Source of the DNA: Actinomadura hibisca NBRC 15177
GTDB taxonomy: Bacteria > Actinomycetota > Actinomycetes > Streptosporangiales > Streptosporangiaceae
DNA: 64,000 bases
Direction of reading: 5' to 3'
Assembly: GCF_001552635.1 (NCBI RefSeq)
Contig: NZ_BCRO01000002.1
Span: forward strand, 62,001-126,000
Below are positions 56,258-64,000 of the stretch, in pieces. The first letter of the stretch is position 1, and each line of letters opens with the position of its first letter. The position numbers and the translations under genes were made by a program. The notes under the pieces were generated by a model. The model worked only from the letters and a program-made list of their open reading frames with translations. It had not been told where the DNA came from and made no database searches.

Positions 56258-57145
56258 TCACGCGAACGCCTCGGCGTGGGCGGCGGCCCACTGCTCGAAG
56301 GTCCGGGCCGGGCGGCCGGTCACGTCCTGGACGGCGGTGTTCACCTGCGAGTCGTCCAGCGAACCGGTGACGTAGAAGTCGAAGAAGGCGTCCACGTACT
56401 CGGCGGGCATCGCCGCCAGCATCTCCGCGCGGGCCTCGTCATTCGGCTGCGCCTCGAACCGCAGGTCGCGGCCCAGCACGGCGGCCAGCGTGCGCAACCG
56501 GTCGGCGGGCCGCAGCGCCTCGGGCCCGGTGACGTGGTAGATCCGGCCCTGGTGCCCGTCGGCCAGCAGGGACGCCGCCACGACGGCGGCGATGTCGGCC
56601 GGGTCGATGGCCGCGATCGGCGCGTCCGCGAACGGGGCGCGGACGACGTCACCGGCCGCCAGCTGCGGACGCCACTCCAGCGTGTTGGACATGAAGCCGC
56701 TCGACCGCACGACCGTCCAGGCGAGCCCGGACGCGCGCACCGCCTCCTCTGACTCGATCATGTACCGGGCCACGGCGTTGCCCCGGTCGCCCGACGCCGC
56801 CGAGGGGCTCGACAGCAGCACCACGTGCTCGACGCCCGCCTGCTCGGCCTCGGCCAGGATCTCCGGCGTGCCGGGGTAGCCGGGCAGCAGGAACAGGCCC
56901 CGCGCCTCGTGCAGTGCCGGTTTGAGGGATTCCGGCGCGTTCAGGTCGCCGACGACGTACTCGACGCCCGGCGTCCTGCGGGCGTGGGGAACCTCGCGGC
57001 GGACCAGCGCGCGCACCGGCCGACCGGCCTCGGTGAGGGCGCGGACCACCTCGGCTCCGACGTTCCCCGTGGCGCCCGTCACCAGGATCACCGCGGCGGC
57101 CCCGCCGTCAGGGGCGCTGGCCGAACGGTCCTCGATCGTGCTCAA
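56258..57145 (-). CDS. NmrA-like NAD(P)-binding protein
   Basis: The protein has 295 residues. It is an atypical SDR of the NmrA/TMR type: VILVTGATGNVGAEVVRALT (GxxGxxG), RALVRREVPHA, VVGDLNAPESL, HVVLLSSPSAA and TVVRSSGFMSNTLEWRPQL. No catalytic Tyr-xxx-Lys is obvious, so it may bind NADP(H) as a sensor or act as an isomerase/reductase. TTG 57145 is chosen because ggaaagg lies upstream at suitable distance; an in-frame start at 57235 is possible but the added residues look non-coding. Confidence 0.82.
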   Translation of the reverse strand: MSTIEDRSASAPDGGAAAVILVTGATGNVGAEVVRALTEAGRPVRALVRREVPHARRTPGVEYVVGDLNAPESLKPALHEARGLFLLPGYPGTPEILAEAEQAGVEHVVLLSSPSAASGDRGNAVARYMIESEEAVRASGLAWTVVRSSGFMSNTLEWRPQLAAGDVVRAPFADAPIAAIDPADIAAVVAASLLADGHQGRIYHVTGPEALRPADRLRTLAAVLGRDLRFEAQPNDEARAEMLAAMPAEYVDAFFDFYVTGSLDDSQVNTAVQDVTGRPARTFEQWAAAHAEAFA

Positions 57146-57306
57146 GTGCCACGTCCTTTCCTTGGGCCGTGTTGTCGTGTCGGCCCCACTATCGGGAGCC
57201 CGTCCGTAATGATCAAGGTCGATCTCCGCGACCATCGGGACGGGTCCGGCGGTGCATGCTCCACGACCGGCGGGAATGCACTTAGTAGTCGATGTGGGGG
57301 CCGCCG

Positions 57307-58431
57307 GTGCGCGTACTAGTGGTGGGAGCGGGGATCAGCGGGCTTGCGGCCGCGCGGGGACTGTCCGCCGCCGGGCACGAGGTGGTGGTGCTGGAGCAGG
57401 CGGCGGCCCTGCGCCTCGGCGGCGGGGCCATCACCGCCTGGTACAACGGCACGGCGGTCCTCGGCGATCTGGGAATCGACCTTGAGGGCATGGGCCAGAA
57501 CCTGACGACGCTGTGCCTGCGGACTCCGAGCGGCCGCCAGGTCATGGAGGTCGATCTGGCCGCGCTAGCGGAGCGGCTGGGGTCGTCGGCGCGGGTCATC
57601 CCTCGTGGGGTGCTGATCTCCAGCCTCGCGAGCGGGCTGCCGGAGGGCACGATCCGCTTCGGTGCCGGGCTTGCGGGTCTTCAGGACGACGCCGACGGCG
57701 TGATGGTCCGCACGACGTCGGGCCGGGAGTACTGCGGCGACCTCCTCGTGGGAGCCGACGGGGTGTACTCGCAGGTGCGCGCCGCCATCCTGGGCGATGG
57801 TCCGGCGACCCGGACCGGCCTCGTCAACTGGCAAGGGCTCGTCCCGGCCCCGTTCGACCCCGGCTCCGTCACGACGATGATGCTCGGCCGCCGGGGCGAC
57901 TGCGGCTTCATGAGCGCCGGGAACGGGCTCCTGCAATGGTTCTTCGACGTGCCGGGGCCGCCAGCCGATAAGCCGCTGGAGATGTTGCGGCGGCACTTCG
58001 CCGGATGGGCCTCACCGGTCCCGGAGATCCTGGACGCGCTGGAGGGCCAGGACCTCGAACCGTTCCCGCACACCCGGCACGCCGTCCCGCGCCACTGGAG
58101 CAAGGGCCGGTGCGTACTACTCGGGGACGCGGCGCACGGCATGCCGCCCACCTTGGCGCAGGGCGCGAACCAGGCGCTGGAGGACGTGGCGATGCTGGTG
58201 AAGTGCTTGGACGCCGCCGACGACCCCGCCGAGGCCGTCCGCCTGTACTCCGCCAAGCGCAGAAGACGGGCGGTCATGGCGTCCGCCCTCGCCTCGCACG
58301 GCCTCGCGCTGTCGGGGCCGAGGTCGTTGGTGCAGAGCGAGCCGGTCCTGCGCCTGGCCAGTGCGATGCCGCCGAGCTTCGCCACGTGGGCCTACGGACG
58401 GCTGCTGCGTTCCCTCAGCAACCGGATCTGA
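57307..58431 (+). CDS. FAD-dependent aromatic monooxygenase
   Basis: The protein has 374 residues. FAD motifs of class A flavoprotein hydroxylases are present: VLVVGAGISGLAAARGLSAA (GxGxxG), LLVGADGVYSQVR (DG motif) and LLGDAAHGMPPTLAQGANQA (GD motif). Members hydroxylate aromatic or polyketide substrates with NAD(P)H and O2. The start is taken at GTG 57307, six bases after ggggg; GTG 57292 is in frame upstream. No pathway genes adjoin, so the substrate is open. Confidence 0.9.
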   Translation: MRVLVVGAGISGLAAARGLSAAGHEVVVLEQAAALRLGGGAITAWYNGTAVLGDLGIDLEGMGQNLTTLCLRTPSGRQVMEVDLAALAERLGSSARVIPRGVLISSLASGLPEGTIRFGAGLAGLQDDADGVMVRTTSGREYCGDLLVGADGVYSQVRAAILGDGPATRTGLVNWQGLVPAPFDPGSVTTMMLGRRGDCGFMSAGNGLLQWFFDVPGPPADKPLEMLRRHFAGWASPVPEILDALEGQDLEPFPHTRHAVPRHWSKGRCVLLGDAAHGMPPTLAQGANQALEDVAMLVKCLDAADDPAEAVRLYSAKRRRRAVMASALASHGLALSGPRSLVQSEPVLRLASAMPPSFATWAYGRLLRSLSNRI

Positions 58432-58438
58432 CGCGGCT

Positions 58439-59749
58439 CTACGTCACATCACCCCCGCTGAACTGGGACACGTCCAGCCAGCGCAACGCCTCGTCGCGGA
58501 ACGGCACCTCGGCTTCGAGCTGGCACAACACCCCGATCCCCACGCCGATGGCGCGTTGGGCGTGCACCATGTCCGGCGGGAAGGCGAGGCTCAGGCCGAC
58601 GGGCATCGAAGCGGTCATCTGCCCCAGCGTCTCGCGCAGGTAGGCACCGTCGAACCTGAACAGCTCCTCGCGGGCGGGAGCCCCCGAGTGCTCGAAGAGC
58701 CTCATCAGCCGGTCGGCGTCCACCCGCACACCCGGCCGCAGGAACTCCAGTTCCCGCAGCACGCGCACCAGCTCGTCGCCGTCCTCCGCCAAGTGGATGC
58801 GCATCCACTTCTCCATGGGGCCCGCAGTGCCGGGCACGGCCCGGTACATGGCCCCGAAGTCGAGCACGCCGAGACGGCCGTCGTCCATGAGCCGGAAGTT
58901 CCCCGGGTGCGGATCGCCGTGCATCATCCCGGTGCGCGGGATTCCGGCGAACAGCAGCCGAGTCAGCAGCAATCCGGCCCGGTCGCGTTGCGTCCGGTCG
59001 CCATCCGCGATGACCTGCGCCAGCGGCGTGCCGTCGATCCACTCCGACACCAGCACCCGCCCGCTCTGCCGCACCACTTCGGGCACGAGGAAGTCGGCGT
59101 CGTCGAGGAAGCCCGCGCGGAACGCCGTCTGCGCCTCCGCCTCACGCTCGTAGTCGAGCTCTTCGGCGAGCCGGTCCATGAGTTCGGCGGCGAGCGCCCG
59201 GCCGTCGAGTTCGGGCGCGATCGCCCTGGTGAACCAGCGCATCACCAGGATCACCGCGTCCCGGTCACCTAGCAGCTCCGCGCGGGCGTCGGGGTACTGG
59301 ATCTTGACCGCGACCGGGCGGCCGTCCCGCCACACGGCCCGGTGCACCTGCCCCAGGGACGCCGCCGCCGTCGCGTCGAGGTCGAAGGAGGCGAACAGGT
59401 CGTGCCAGTCCGGGCCGAGGTCCGCCTCCATCACCCGGTGCACCATCTCCGCGCCCTCGGGGTGCGCCGCGTCCTGGAGGCGCGCGAGCCGCTCACGGTA
59501 GACGGCGGAGACCGACGGCGGCAGCACCGTCTCGTACACCGACAAAACCTGCCCGAACTTCATCACCCCGCCCTTGAGGCCGCCCAGCACCTCGAACAGC
59601 TGGTCGGCCGTGCGTTCGTGCAGTTCCAGGGCGGATTCGTCGGTCAGCCTGCCGAACACCTTCAGGCTGCCCGCGACCGCCGTCCGCCCGGCGATGCTCA
59701 GGGGAACGGCCGACAACCTCGTCATCCGGGTGAGCGCGCGGAATCTCAT
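58439..59749 (-). CDS. AarF/UbiB (ABC1) family atypical kinase
   Basis: The protein has 436 residues. UbiB motifs appear in order: the KxGQ motif in GGVMKFGQVLS (about 63-73), the Ala-rich loop AAASLGQVHRA that replaces the Gly-rich loop, VAVKIQYPD (the VAVK lysine), catalytic HGDPHPGNF and metal-binding LDFGAM. Relatives support ubiquinone or other lipid metabolism through ATPase activity; actinomycetes lack ubiquinone, so the target here is uncertain. ATG 59749 is used; an in-frame start at 59782 lacks a ribosome binding site too. Confidence 0.88.
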   Translation of the reverse strand: MRFRALTRMTRLSAVPLSIAGRTAVAGSLKVFGRLTDESALELHERTADQLFEVLGGLKGGVMKFGQVLSVYETVLPPSVSAVYRERLARLQDAAHPEGAEMVHRVMEADLGPDWHDLFASFDLDATAAASLGQVHRAVWRDGRPVAVKIQYPDARAELLGDRDAVILVMRWFTRAIAPELDGRALAAELMDRLAEELDYEREAEAQTAFRAGFLDDADFLVPEVVRQSGRVLVSEWIDGTPLAQVIADGDRTQRDRAGLLLTRLLFAGIPRTGMMHGDPHPGNFRLMDDGRLGVLDFGAMYRAVPGTAGPMEKWMRIHLAEDGDELVRVLRELEFLRPGVRVDADRLMRLFEHSGAPAREELFRFDGAYLRETLGQMTASMPVGLSLAFPPDMVHAQRAIGVGIGVLCQLEAEVPFRDEALRWLDVSQFSGGDVT

Positions 59750-59844
59750 GTGGCCAGCGTGGACGGCGCGCGGCTCCGCCACATCGGACGGTGGTCCTCG
59801 ATCCGGCTATGACCGTGGTCGTGGTGAGATCCGACCACGGCCTG

Positions 59845-59873
59845 ATGACGGGCCGCCGGACGCTATCTAGGAT
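59845..59873 (+). promoter_or_regulatory. Promoter of second two-component system, leaderless
   Basis: ATGACG (59845-59850), 17 bases, TAGGAT (59868-59873), then 7 bases to ATG 59881. Confidence 0.55.
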
Positions 59874-59880
59874 CCCGCTC

Positions 59881-61074
59881 ATGCGAGGGATGAAGGCCGT
59901 TTTCGACGGATGCGCCCCGCCGGGCCCGCTGCATCGCTTCTTCGCGGCGATCGGCGTGGCCTGGGCGGTCCTGGCCTTCGTCCTCGCGCCGGGGCCGCCC
60001 GCCCGGACGGTGCCGGTGCTGGCGTTCATCGTGTTGTGGACCGCGCAGACGGTATGGGCGTGGCTGCCTCCGACCCGGTGGGTGCCGTTCCTCGCCCTGG
60101 CGACCCTGCTGCTGCCCCTGCTCACACCGCCCGCCGAAAGCGGGCTCGGCGAATTCCGTCCCTTCCACGACACGGAAGGCAGCTACGCCGACGGAGCGCT
60201 GGCCGTGGCGACCGCGCCGGTCTGGTTCTCGCTGGTGCTCCTCGCCCGATACCGCGACCTGGCCTGGTGCGTGCCGGTGGCGCTCGTCCTCGCGCCCGCG
60301 CGGCACTTCCTGTTCGGCGGGCTCGCGCTCTGGCCGACGTGGCTGGTCTGGGGAACCGGGTTCCTGCTGCTGGGCTCGGCGTTCCGGCTCCACGCGCTGC
60401 TGTACGAGGCGCGCCTGCGGCTCGACCGCGAGACCGTCGCCGAGGAGCGCCGGAAGATCGCCCGCGAGGTCCACGACCTGGTCGGCCACGGCCTCGGCGT
60501 GGCGCTGCTGAACATCGGCGCGGCCCGGCTCGCCATCGGGCGCGGCGACACCGCCGCCGCCACCGCCGCGCTGGAGGAGGCCGAGCGCGCCGGACGCCGG
60601 AGCGTGCGCGACGTGCACCGGGGCCTGGTCCTGCTGCGCGAGCCGGGGCAGGGGAGCGGCGCGGGCCTCGCCCCGGCCCTGCCCACCGCCGAGGACACCC
60701 GCGCGCTCGTCGCCGGGCTGCGCGCCGGTGGCCTCGACGTCGACCTCACCACGCGCGGGGACCTCGCGGCCGTCGATCCGGCGGTCGGGCTGGCCATCTT
60801 CCGCGTCGTCCAGGAGGCGCTGTCCAACACCGCCCGGCACGCGCCCGGCGCGACGGCCACGGTGACGGTGGACGTGGACGGACGCCTCGCCCTCGTCACC
60901 GTCGCCGACCCCGGCTCCACCGGCCTGGGCGAACCGGCGTCGAGCGGCGGCGGTCTGGGCCTGGTCGGCATGCGGGAACGCGTCGCCGCGCTCGGCGGCA
61001 CGCTGCGGGCGGGCCCGGCCGGGCCCGGCTGGAGCGTCCGGGCGACGATTCCTCTGGGGAGGGTGGCCCTGTGA
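59881..61074 (+). CDS. Sensor histidine kinase, HisKA_3 type
   Basis: The protein has 397 residues. Five or six N-terminal helices (AAIGVAWAVLAFVLAPG, PVLAFIVLWTAQTVWAWL, VPFLALATLLLPLLTPP and others) precede the phosphotransfer helix with His in AREVHDLVGHGLGVALLNIG. The ATPase domain has EALSNTARHA (N box) and GLGLVGMRERVAALGG. It is coupled to the response regulator by GTGA overlap. ATG 59881 is supported by TAGGAT 7 bases upstream. The signal is unknown. Confidence 0.92.
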   Translation: MRGMKAVFDGCAPPGPLHRFFAAIGVAWAVLAFVLAPGPPARTVPVLAFIVLWTAQTVWAWLPPTRWVPFLALATLLLPLLTPPAESGLGEFRPFHDTEGSYADGALAVATAPVWFSLVLLARYRDLAWCVPVALVLAPARHFLFGGLALWPTWLVWGTGFLLLGSAFRLHALLYEARLRLDRETVAEERRKIAREVHDLVGHGLGVALLNIGAARLAIGRGDTAAATAALEEAERAGRRSVRDVHRGLVLLREPGQGSGAGLAPALPTAEDTRALVAGLRAGGLDVDLTTRGDLAAVDPAVGLAIFRVVQEALSNTARHAPGATATVTVDVDGRLALVTVADPGSTGLGEPASSGGGLGLVGMRERVAALGGTLRAGPAGPGWSVRATIPLGRVAL

Positions 61075-61718
61075 CGCGGCTACTGCTCGTGGACGACCAG
61101 CAGCTCGTCCGCGCCGGACTGATCCGTATCTTCGACGGCGAACCCGATCTGGAGGTCGTCGGTGAGTGCGCCGACGGCGACGAGGTGGAACGCGCGGTCG
61201 CCCGTCACCGCCCCGACGTCGTGCTGATGGACGTGCGGATGAAGCGCATGGACGGCGCGGAGGCGACGCGACGGCTGCGCGCCCGAGCGGCCGCCCCGCC
61301 CGTCCTCGTGCTCACGATGTTCGACGACCCAGAGGTCGTCGCCGCCGCGCTCGGCGCGGGCGCGGCCGGGTTCGTGCTCAAGGACGCCCCCGGCGAGGAG
61401 ATCATCCAGGCGGCGCGATCGGTCGCGGCGGGCAACGGCTGGCTGGACCCGTCGGTCGCGCCACAGGTCTTCGCCGCCTACCGGTCCGGCCCACGGCCCG
61501 GCGGCAACGCAAGCGCCCTGGCCGGAGGGTTGTCGGCCCGCGAGCGCGAGGTGCTGGCGCTGATCGGCTGCGGGGCCACCAACGCCGAGATCGCGGCCCG
61601 GCTGAACATCGCCGAGGGCACCGTGAAGACCCACGTCGGCAACATCTTCGCCAAGCTGGAGTTGCGCGACCGGGCCGCCGCCGTGATCTTCGCGCTGCGG
61701 CACGGCCTCGCCGGATGA
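61071..61718 (+). CDS. NarL/LuxR-type response regulator
   Basis: The protein has 215 residues. Receiver: acidic pair in LLLVDDQQLVRAG, phosphoacceptor Asp in VVLMDVRMKRMDG, Thr in VLTMFDDPEV, Lys in FVLKDAPGEE. LuxR helix-turn-helix: LSAREREVLALIGCGATNAE and AEGTVKTHVGNIFAKLEL. GTG 61071 overlaps the kinase stop, so kinase and regulator are translated together. Targets are not visible from the window. Confidence 0.93.
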   Translation: MTRLLLVDDQQLVRAGLIRIFDGEPDLEVVGECADGDEVERAVARHRPDVVLMDVRMKRMDGAEATRRLRARAAAPPVLVLTMFDDPEVVAAALGAGAAGFVLKDAPGEEIIQAARSVAAGNGWLDPSVAPQVFAAYRSGPRPGGNASALAGGLSAREREVLALIGCGATNAEIAARLNIAEGTVKTHVGNIFAKLELRDRAAAVIFALRHGLAG

Positions 61719-61728
61719 CCCCGCCGGG

Positions 61729-62316
61729 CTAGGACGCGGTGCCGGGGACGACCGTGGTCACCACCTTGAGCACCGCCGCCCGCTCCGGCGGCTCGCCCTC
61801 GCGCCCGGCGAACAGCAGGTGCCCGGACCCGACGAGCGTCAGCGCGAGCGTCTCGACGTCGGCGTCCGCCGCGACGCGGCCCAGCTCGCGTTCGGCCGCG
61901 AGGTAGGAGGCGAGCATGGCCACTCCCTCGGTGGCCAGCGGGACGCCGGGCGGCCTGATCCGGCGCAGCCGGACGCGCAGCTCGTCGCGGAAGGTGATGA
62001 GGCTGACGATCGCCACGGCGATCGAGCCGAACAGCGAGGTCAGCGCGTCGGTGAGGTTGCCGGCGACGGTGCCGGTCCCGGCCGCCTCGCGCAGCTCGGC
62101 CGTCTGGGCCTCGACGCGGGCGATGCGGTCCAGCACCAGGTCGACGAGGAAGGCGTCGAAGTCGGCGAAGTGCCGGTGCAGGACGCCCTTGGCGCAGCCC
62201 GCCTCGGTGGTGACCGCGCGGCTGGTGAGCGCGTTCGGCCCGTCCCTGAGCAGGATGCGCTCGGCCGCGTCGAACAGCTGCCGGCGCGCGTCGCGCATGG
62301 CCACTCCGGTCGGCAT
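61729..62316 (-). CDS. TetR regulator of divergent methyltransferase
   Basis: The protein has 195 residues. The helix-turn-helix reads RRQLFDAAERILLRDGPNAL and TTEAGCAKGVLHRHFADFDA (about 9-55). The C-terminal domain is helical with LRRIRPPGVPLATEGVAM. ATG 62316 is used; ATG 62298 is an alternative start. Two near-identical operators lie in the divergent gap, overlapping the methyltransferase promoter, so repression of that gene is strongly suggested. Confidence 0.9.
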   Translation of the reverse strand: MPTGVAMRDARRQLFDAAERILLRDGPNALTSRAVTTEAGCAKGVLHRHFADFDAFLVDLVLDRIARVEAQTAELREAAGTGTVAGNLTDALTSLFGSIAVAIVSLITFRDELRVRLRRIRPPGVPLATEGVAMLASYLAAERELGRVAADADVETLALTLVGSGHLLFAGREGEPPERAAVLKVVTTVVPGTAS

Positions 62317-62350
62317 ACGTGCGTCCCTCTCCGCTCACCGGTCGCGCCCA

Positions 62351-62393
62351 TTGTCGAGTGGGCGCTTGCCCACTATGGTGGGCACATGCCCAC
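62351..62393 (+). promoter_or_regulatory. Methyltransferase promoter with two embedded TetR operators
   Basis: TTGTCG (62351-62356) and TATGGT (62374-62379) are 17 bases apart, and the -10 ends 6 bases before ATG 62386. Operator 1, AGTGGGC-gctt-GCCCACT (62357-62374), fills the spacer exactly. Operator 2, GTGGGC-acat-GCCCAC (62378-62393), covers the transcription start and start codon, 20 bp from operator 1 centre to centre. Confidence 0.8.
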
Positions 62394-63210
62394 TCTAGTG
62401 CCGGGAGGGGCCTCTCCCTCCTCCAACGAGCCCCATCAGCTTCGCGAGGTGGCCGAGTCCTTCGGTGTGGACGCCGAACGCTACGACCGCGCGCGCCCCC
62501 GCTATCCCGACGCGCTGATCGAGCGGATCGTCGCCGTCGCGCCCGGCCCCGACCTCGTGGAGGTCGGCTCGGGGACCGGCATCGCCGCGCGCCAGCTCCA
62601 GGCCGCCGGGTGCCGCGTCCTCGGTGTCGAGCCCGACACGCGGATGGCCGACTTCGCGCGGCGCACCGGCGTCGAGTCCGAGGCGGCCACGTTCGAGGCG
62701 TGGGATCCCGCCGGACGGAAGTTCGACGCGGTCGTGGCCGGTCAGGCGTGGCACTGGGTGGACCCGATCGCGGGCGCGGCGAAGGCGGCGCAGGTGTTGC
62801 GGCCCGGCGGGCTGTTGGCACCGTTCTGGAACGTCTTCCAGCCGCAACCCGAACTGGCCGAAGCGTTCGCCGAGGTCTACCGTCGCGTGCTGCCCGAGCT
62901 GCCGATCTACGGCGAGGTCATGCCCGGCCTGAACATGTACTCGACGCTGTTCACCAAGGCGATCGACGGAATGCGGGAAGCGGGCGGGTTCAGCGAGCCC
63001 GAGCAGTGGCGGTTCGACTGGGACCTGCACTACACGCGCGACGAATGGCTCGACGGCCTCCCCACCGCCGGTGGCCATAACCGGTTCCCGCCGGAGAAAC
63101 TGCGGGAGGTCGTGGCGGGCATCGGCGACGCCATCGACGCGGTGGGAGGCGGCTTCACGATGCACTACTCGGCGGGGGTGGTCGCCGCGACGCGCATCGG
63201 CACGGCCTGA
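62386..63210 (+). CDS. SAM-dependent methyltransferase
   Basis: The protein has 274 residues. SAM-binding motif I is LVEVGSGTGIAARQL, motif II VLGVEPDTRMADFARR, and FDAVVAGQAWHWVDPIAGA with VLRPGGLLAPFWN corresponds to motifs post I and III. The early FGVDAERYDRARPRYPDALI is typical of a common Actinobacteria group of unknown substrate. The leaderless ATG 62386 lies within operator 2. GTG 62398 is an alternative start. The gene appears under tight TetR control, which suggests an inducible detoxification or resistance role (inference). Confidence 0.9.
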   Translation: MPTLVPGGASPSSNEPHQLREVAESFGVDAERYDRARPRYPDALIERIVAVAPGPDLVEVGSGTGIAARQLQAAGCRVLGVEPDTRMADFARRTGVESEAATFEAWDPAGRKFDAVVAGQAWHWVDPIAGAAKAAQVLRPGGLLAPFWNVFQPQPELAEAFAEVYRRVLPELPIYGEVMPGLNMYSTLFTKAIDGMREAGGFSEPEQWRFDWDLHYTRDEWLDGLPTAGGHNRFPPEKLREVVAGIGDAIDAVGGGFTMHYSAGVVAATRIGTA

Positions 63211-63309
63211 CGATCTGGTCTCCACGCGTGATGGGACACTGGGAGCCGACGCACCCACCCTCGCGGGGACCGGGCCCGGCACCTCAACGCTCGGTCCGGC
63301 TCCGGCGCC

Positions 63310-64000
63310 ATGCAGGTCAGGAGCCCGTCGTTGAGCGAACGGCACCACGAGCTCGTGCCCGCCGACACCGCCGTCGCGGTCGGGGGCGAGCCGCCCGCCC
63401 CGGTCGTCTACAGCGAGATCGACTTCACGATCGCCGCCGACACCGCGCGCAAGCTCCTGGAGGCGCGGCCGGAGAACACCCGGCGCGCCTACGACCGCGC
63501 CTGGAGCCAGTTCACCCGCTGGTGCGCCGACGCCGGACGCGTCTCGCTGCCCGCCACGCCGCAGTCCCTGGCCGACTACGTCTCCCGGCTGATCGGCATG
63601 GAGCTGGCCCCGGCGACCATCGACCAGGCGCTCGGGGCCATCCGCACCCGGCACGCCGAGAACGGGCACCCCGGCACGCCCGACACCCGGGCCGCGATCC
63701 TGCTGCTGCGCGCCTACCGCCGCGAATGGGCCGACCGGGGCAACCGCGTCCGCAAGGCCACGCCGCTGCTGCTGGACGCCCTGCGCGCCATGGTCGAGAC
63801 CTGCGAGCCCGGCACCCCCGCCGACCTGCGTGACCGCGCGCTGCTGCTGCTCGGGTTCAACCTGATGGCGCGCCGCTCGGAGCTGTCGGGGCTCGACCTG
63901 GAGGATCTGCACGTCGAGAAGGAGGGCCTGGTCGCCTTCATCCGCCGGTCCAAGACCGACCAGTCCGCGCAGGGCGCGCAACGCAACGTCCCCTACGGGC
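63310..64000 (+). CDS. Tyrosine recombinase/integrase, 3' end cut by window edge
   Basis: The frame is open from ATG 63310 to the end of the window, giving 230 residues. The N-terminal SAM-like DNA-binding domain (about 45-140) includes ARPENTRRAYDRAWSQFTRW, and LAPATIDQALGAIRTRHAEN. The catalytic domain begins near 160 with LRDRALLLLGFNLMARRSEL; the Arg in ARRSEL fits the first catalytic Arg, and IRRSKTDQSAQGAQRNVPYG the beta-strand Lys region. The rest, with the His-x-x-Arg and Tyr, lies beyond the edge. TTG 63331, seven bases after aggag, is an alternative start. It may be the integrase of a mobile element extending to the right. Confidence 0.85.
   Translation, partial: MQVRSPSLSERHHELVPADTAVAVGGEPPAPVVYSEIDFTIAADTARKLLEARPENTRRAYDRAWSQFTRWCADAGRVSLPATPQSLADYVSRLIGMELAPATIDQALGAIRTRHAENGHPGTPDTRAAILLLRAYRREWADRGNRVRKATPLLLDALRAMVETCEPGTPADLRDRALLLLGFNLMARRSELSGLDLEDLHVEKEGLVAFIRRSKTDQSAQGAQRNVPYG

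Overview
The window is very GC-rich chromosomal DNA from an actinomycete. Nearly all third codon positions are G or C, GTG and TTG starts are common, and many genes show a -10 hexamer 6 or 7 bases before the start codon, which is the leaderless pattern of this group. The gene set (Spo0M, a FadD32-like acyl-AMP ligase, CYP124/125-like P450, many TetR and WYL regulators, a terpene synthase, secreted esterase) suits a filamentous soil actinomycete, perhaps the Streptosporangiales/Thermomonosporaceae. That placement is inference and no rRNA is present to test it. Layout: 0-9.5 kb holds a partial ARPP-1-like gene, Spo0M, a thioesterase, tRNA-Gln(CTG), a tandem universal stress protein, an AI-2E-type permease, an acyl-CoA desaturase next to a fatty-acyl-AMP ligase, and a secreted esterase. 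9.5-21.4 kb holds metabolic and regulatory genes: TetR, PAP2 phosphatase, P450, hydrolases, a WYL regulator, a two-component system, an SDR, and several strong hairpins between convergent genes. 21.4-26.7 kb is the most coherent accessory block. An ABC-F protein and a virginiamycin B lyase overlap by four bases, opposite a TetR gene, and form an apparent streptogramin-resistance operon. Directly downstream on the same strand, an RNA ligase overlaps a bifunctional HD-phosphoesterase/polynucleotide kinase and forms an RNA end-healing and sealing pair, apparently with its own promoter. 26.7-29.1 kb encodes one polypeptide that fuses a class I terpene synthase to a cytochrome P450, coupled by a TTGA overlap to a 56-codon gene. 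29.3-32.9 kb is a four-gene OpuC/ProU-type osmoprotectant importer with overlapping genes. 35.8-45.1 kb looks accessory. It begins with an oxidoreductase/TetR/TetR group in which synonymous A and T are strongly strand-biased, with an abrupt edge inside the oxidoreductase gene. It continues through small secreted proteins, a lipoprotein with a 20-bp hairpin in its coding sequence, an anti-sigma-like ATPase facing an XRE regulator, a broken copy of the second TetR gene, and a zinc-finger coiled-coil protein behind an AT-rich island. 45.1-64 kb returns to the host pattern: dienelactone hydrolase (with a nonsense codon in its ancestral N-terminus), two GlxA-type AraC regulators, an isochorismatase, methyltransferases, HxlR, an ABC-2 exporter with an unusual regulator, an AarF kinase, a second two-component system, a TetR/methyltransferase pair with a very clear operator-promoter, and a tyrosine recombinase that runs off the right edge. 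No rRNA, CRISPR array or complete insertion sequence was seen.
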